Shown: piece by piece, positions 5,330 to 7,237 of the stretch
Numbering within the stretch: the first letter of the stretch is position 1
Layout of the letters: every line of letters begins with the position of its first letter
NCBI GenBank assembly: GCA_902495265.1
Contig: CABUWR010000067.1
Location: 1 to 7,237 of the forward strand
Direction: 5' to 3'
DNA from: an uncultured Collinsella sp.
GTDB lineage: Bacteria > Actinomycetota > Coriobacteriia > Coriobacteriales > Coriobacteriaceae
DNA length: 7,237 nucleotides
The notes under the pieces: model-generated
The model's input: the letters and a program-made list of their open reading frames with translations, nothing else
What the model was told of the DNA's origin: nothing
The model's database searches: none
Program-made: the position numbers and the translations under genes

Positions 5330-6693
5330 TGCGCCAAGCTATTCATATCATTTTGCTATCAGGTGGTTCAGGTTCTCGGCTCTGGCCCCTTTCGAATGAT
5401 GCGCGATCAAAACAGTTTCTTAAAGTGTTGCGCGATGCTAATGGCAACCATGTATCGATGGTGCAGAGAACCTTCGACCAGATTGAACGCGTGGTTCCCG
5501 GCGCGGATGTAACTGTGGCAACCTGTGCGACACAGGTTCGTGCTCTCGAGATGCAAGTTAAGGGTCACTATGCTGAGGTCGTGGAGCCTGAGCGTCGTGA
5601 TACCGCTCCTGCAATCATGCTTGCGTGCGAGCACCTACTGGCAGAGCAGGGTGCGGGTCTTGCCGACCCGGTTATTGTGATGCCCATCGATTCCTATGTC
5701 GAGGATACCTACTTCCAAAAGGTTGCAGATGTCGCATCGGCAATCGAGGCGAATACAGCAGACATCGTGCTGCTGGGCGTTGAACCTGTTTACCCGAGCG
5801 AGAAGTACGGCTATATCGTTCCCTCTGAATCGCAGGGCTCTCCGCGGATGGTGGAGCGCTTTACCGAGAAACCCAATGAGGTCAAGGCGAGCGAGCTCAT
5901 AGGTCGCGGGGCTCTTTGGAACTGTGGCGTCTTTGGATTCCGCCTTGGTTATGTTCTCGAAATCCTGTCTCAGTATGGATCGTATGCAAGCTATGAGGAC
6001 CTTCGGTCGCGTTATGCTGAGCTTCCAAAGAACTCGTTCGATTACGAGGTGGTGGAGACGGCGGAATCCGTTGCCGTTATTCCGTATGCTGGATCTTGGA
6101 AGGACCTTGGTACTTGGAACACGCTTACCGAGGAGATGGGCGAATCTGTAAGCGGACGGGTTTCCATTGACGAAGACAGTTGCTCTGATGTTCATGCCAT
6201 CAATGAGCTAGGCATTCCCGTGGTGATCGCAGGGCTCCATGATTCCGTGGTGGTCGCAACGCCAGACGGAGTCCTGGTGTCCGGAAAAGAAGAATCCGCG
6301 CACATTAAATCTCTGGTGAAAGAGGCGGCCGAGGACCGCCCTATGCAAGAGACCATGACGTGGGGCTCGTACCGGGTTGTCGACTCAGGTTCCTATCGCG
6401 ATGGCTCGCGAACGATTGTGAAGGAGATTTTCGTTCGGGCGGGTAGTCAGATTTGTGAGCAAAGCCATGTTAACCGTTCTGAGGTGTGGACCATCGTATC
6501 AGGTGAGGGTCTGTTTTCGCTCGCGGGCCGCGAGCGCCCCGTGGTCGCTGGAAGCGTTGTCGAGATTCCTGCCGGTGTTCGTCACGCTTTGCTAGCGCGT
6601 ACCGACATCAACGCCATAGAAATCCAGCTGGGCGATATTTTGGTCGAGAGCGATAACGTGCGGTATGGCAACCATTGGGGAGAGTCGAATTGA
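5329..6693 (+). CDS. manC: Mannose-1-phosphate guanylyltransferase with C-terminal cupin
   Basis: Makes GDP-mannose from GTP and mannose 1-phosphate for polysaccharide assembly. It has 454 residues, near the normal length for ManC/CpsB/AlgA. The nucleotidyltransferase domain shows LSGGSGSRLWPLS at 11-21 with KQF at 28-30, RRDTAPAI, MPID (118-121, where D121 replaces the Asp of the usual PSDH-type motif), WNCGVFGF at 197-204 and GSWKDLGTW at 255-263. The C-terminal cupin (about 345-450, from WGSYRVVDSG) resembles type II phosphomannose isomerase domains, but its usual HxHR block reads H380-V-N382-R. E385 and H419 remain. Isomerase activity is therefore doubtful. The ATG overlaps the upstream TGA by 1 nt and has GGGGATGG at 5312-5319, favouring it over GTG 5323. 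Composition is clearly less G/C-biased than in thrS. Confidence 0.93.
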   Translation: MRQAIHIILLSGGSGSRLWPLSNDARSKQFLKVLRDANGNHVSMVQRTFDQIERVVPGADVTVATCATQVRALEMQVKGHYAEVVEPERRDTAPAIMLACEHLLAEQGAGLADPVIVMPIDSYVEDTYFQKVADVASAIEANTADIVLLGVEPVYPSEKYGYIVPSESQGSPRMVERFTEKPNEVKASELIGRGALWNCGVFGFRLGYVLEILSQYGSYASYEDLRSRYAELPKNSFDYEVVETAESVAVIPYAGSWKDLGTWNTLTEEMGESVSGRVSIDEDSCSDVHAINELGIPVVIAGLHDSVVVATPDGVLVSGKEESAHIKSLVKEAAEDRPMQETMTWGSYRVVDSGSYRDGSRTIVKEIFVRAGSQICEQSHVNRSEVWTIVSGEGLFSLAGRERPVVAGSVVEIPAGVRHALLARTDINAIEIQLGDILVESDNVRYGNHWGESN

Positions 6694-7237
6694 GTCGCTT
6701 GAAGTTCATGAATACCGAGGTCGACAACATCACCTTTGATGATGCGGTCGAGCGTTGCTGCGAATTGGCTTCTGGAACGCGACAGGGTAATTACGTCGTC
6801 ACGCCTAACGTCGATCATATCGTGCAGCTCGAAAAGGACGATGAGCTGCGTGCCGTATACCGTGATGCGGACCTTATCCTGACGGATGGAAAGCCGCTCA
6901 TCTGGATATCCAAGGGATACGGTAGCCCGATAAAAGAAAAGATTTCCGGATCCGATTTGTTTCCCGCCCTGTGCTCCGAGTGCTCCAAGCGTGGTCTCAC
7001 GATGTACTTCTTCGGCGCGGCACCTGGTGTTGCTCAGAAGGCGGCGGACAACTTAACAGCTAAGTTCCCGGGATTGCGTGTTGTGGGCACGATGTCTCCC
7101 GATTATGGCTTCGAACGCGATTCCAAAAAAGTTGATGAGGCGATTAGCCAAATCAATGAGACTGAACCCGACATTCTCATCGTGGGACTCGGTTGCCCTA
7201 AGCAAGAGAAGTTCATTCATCACTATCGGGATCGCAT
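6690..7237 (+). CDS. WecG/TagA/CpsF family glycosyltransferase (GT26), 3' end outside window
   Basis: Starts at TTG 6690-6692, overlapping the manC stop by 4 nt (TTGA), with GGGGAGAG at 6677-6684 as Shine-Dalgarno. 182 codons are visible. Family blocks in order: TPNVDHIVQLEKD, ADLILTDGKPL (D66 falls where TagA enzymes have their proposed catalytic Asp near residue 65), SGSDLFP, YFFGAAPGVAQKAA, SPDYGF and PDILIVGLGCPKQEKFI. GT26 enzymes transfer a sugar (ManNAc in TagA, ManNAcA in WecG, others in CpsF-like proteins) onto an undecaprenyl-diphosphate-linked acceptor at the membrane, usually the second sugar. That fits its place after the initiating transferase. The exact donor and acceptor are not predictable. 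The missing C-terminus normally holds the membrane-contact segment. Confidence 0.92.
   Translation, partial: MSRLKFMNTEVDNITFDDAVERCCELASGTRQGNYVVTPNVDHIVQLEKDDELRAVYRDADLILTDGKPLIWISKGYGSPIKEKISGSDLFPALCSECSKRGLTMYFFGAAPGVAQKAADNLTAKFPGLRVVGTMSPDYGFERDSKKVDEAISQINETEPDILIVGLGCPKQEKFIHHYRDR

Noticed and set aside
5635..6195. 186-codon minus-strand open frame within manC
   Set aside because: It overlaps conserved ManC motifs on the plus strand and shows no family features of its own.

Overview
The window looks like chromosome of a high-GC member of the class Coriobacteriia, most likely Collinsella or a close relative. This is inferred from the strong G/C bias at third codon positions in thrS, the gene repertoire and the Actinobacteria-like protein sequences. 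No rRNA or tRNA gene is present to confirm it.

Layout. Positions 1-489 (minus strand) hold the first 163 codons of an FAD-dependent oxidoreductase related to the anaerobic glycerol-3-phosphate dehydrogenase / L-2-hydroxyglutarate oxidase group. A gene-free stretch of about 650 bases follows. It contains the most unusual structure here: an array with an exact 80-bp period (about 656-1035), in which a 14-nt half-site (consensus GTTACAGATTGAGA) recurs about every 40 bp in alternating orientation, making a chain of 53-bp palindromes separated by 27-bp linkers. Then come a small two-helix membrane protein with two zinc ribbons (1136-1567), a strong hairpin, a clear promoter and thrS (1819-3582). 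The threonyl-tRNA synthetase lacks the usual N-terminal TGS domain. thrS ends in two strong intrinsic terminators and a possible third.

From about 3690 the window enters a surface-polysaccharide (capsule/exopolysaccharide) locus. A promoter with a consensus -10 lies between two inverted copies of a 15-bp operator-like sequence. It drives a specialised NusG paralogue (LoaP-like antiterminator, 3908-4498), a short-form initiating sugar-phosphate transferase (4568-5329), a mannose-1-phosphate guanylyltransferase with a C-terminal cupin (5329-6693) and a WecG/TagA/CpsF glycosyltransferase (from 6690, cut by the window end). The last three genes overlap by 1 and 4 nt, as in a translationally coupled operon. 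Expected logic: the NusG paralogue lets RNA polymerase read through a long operon, the sugar transferase loads the first sugar phosphate on undecaprenyl phosphate, ManC makes GDP-mannose, and the GT26 enzyme adds an early sugar to the lipid-linked intermediate. Base composition drops and becomes patchy across this locus compared with thrS, as is common for exchanged polysaccharide loci.

Best candidates for something undescribed are the 80-bp alternating palindrome array (with plus-strand G·U wobbles and compensatory changes suggesting a folded RNA), the paired operator architecture upstream of the NusG paralogue, and the competing hairpins at the junction of that gene with the sugar transferase.
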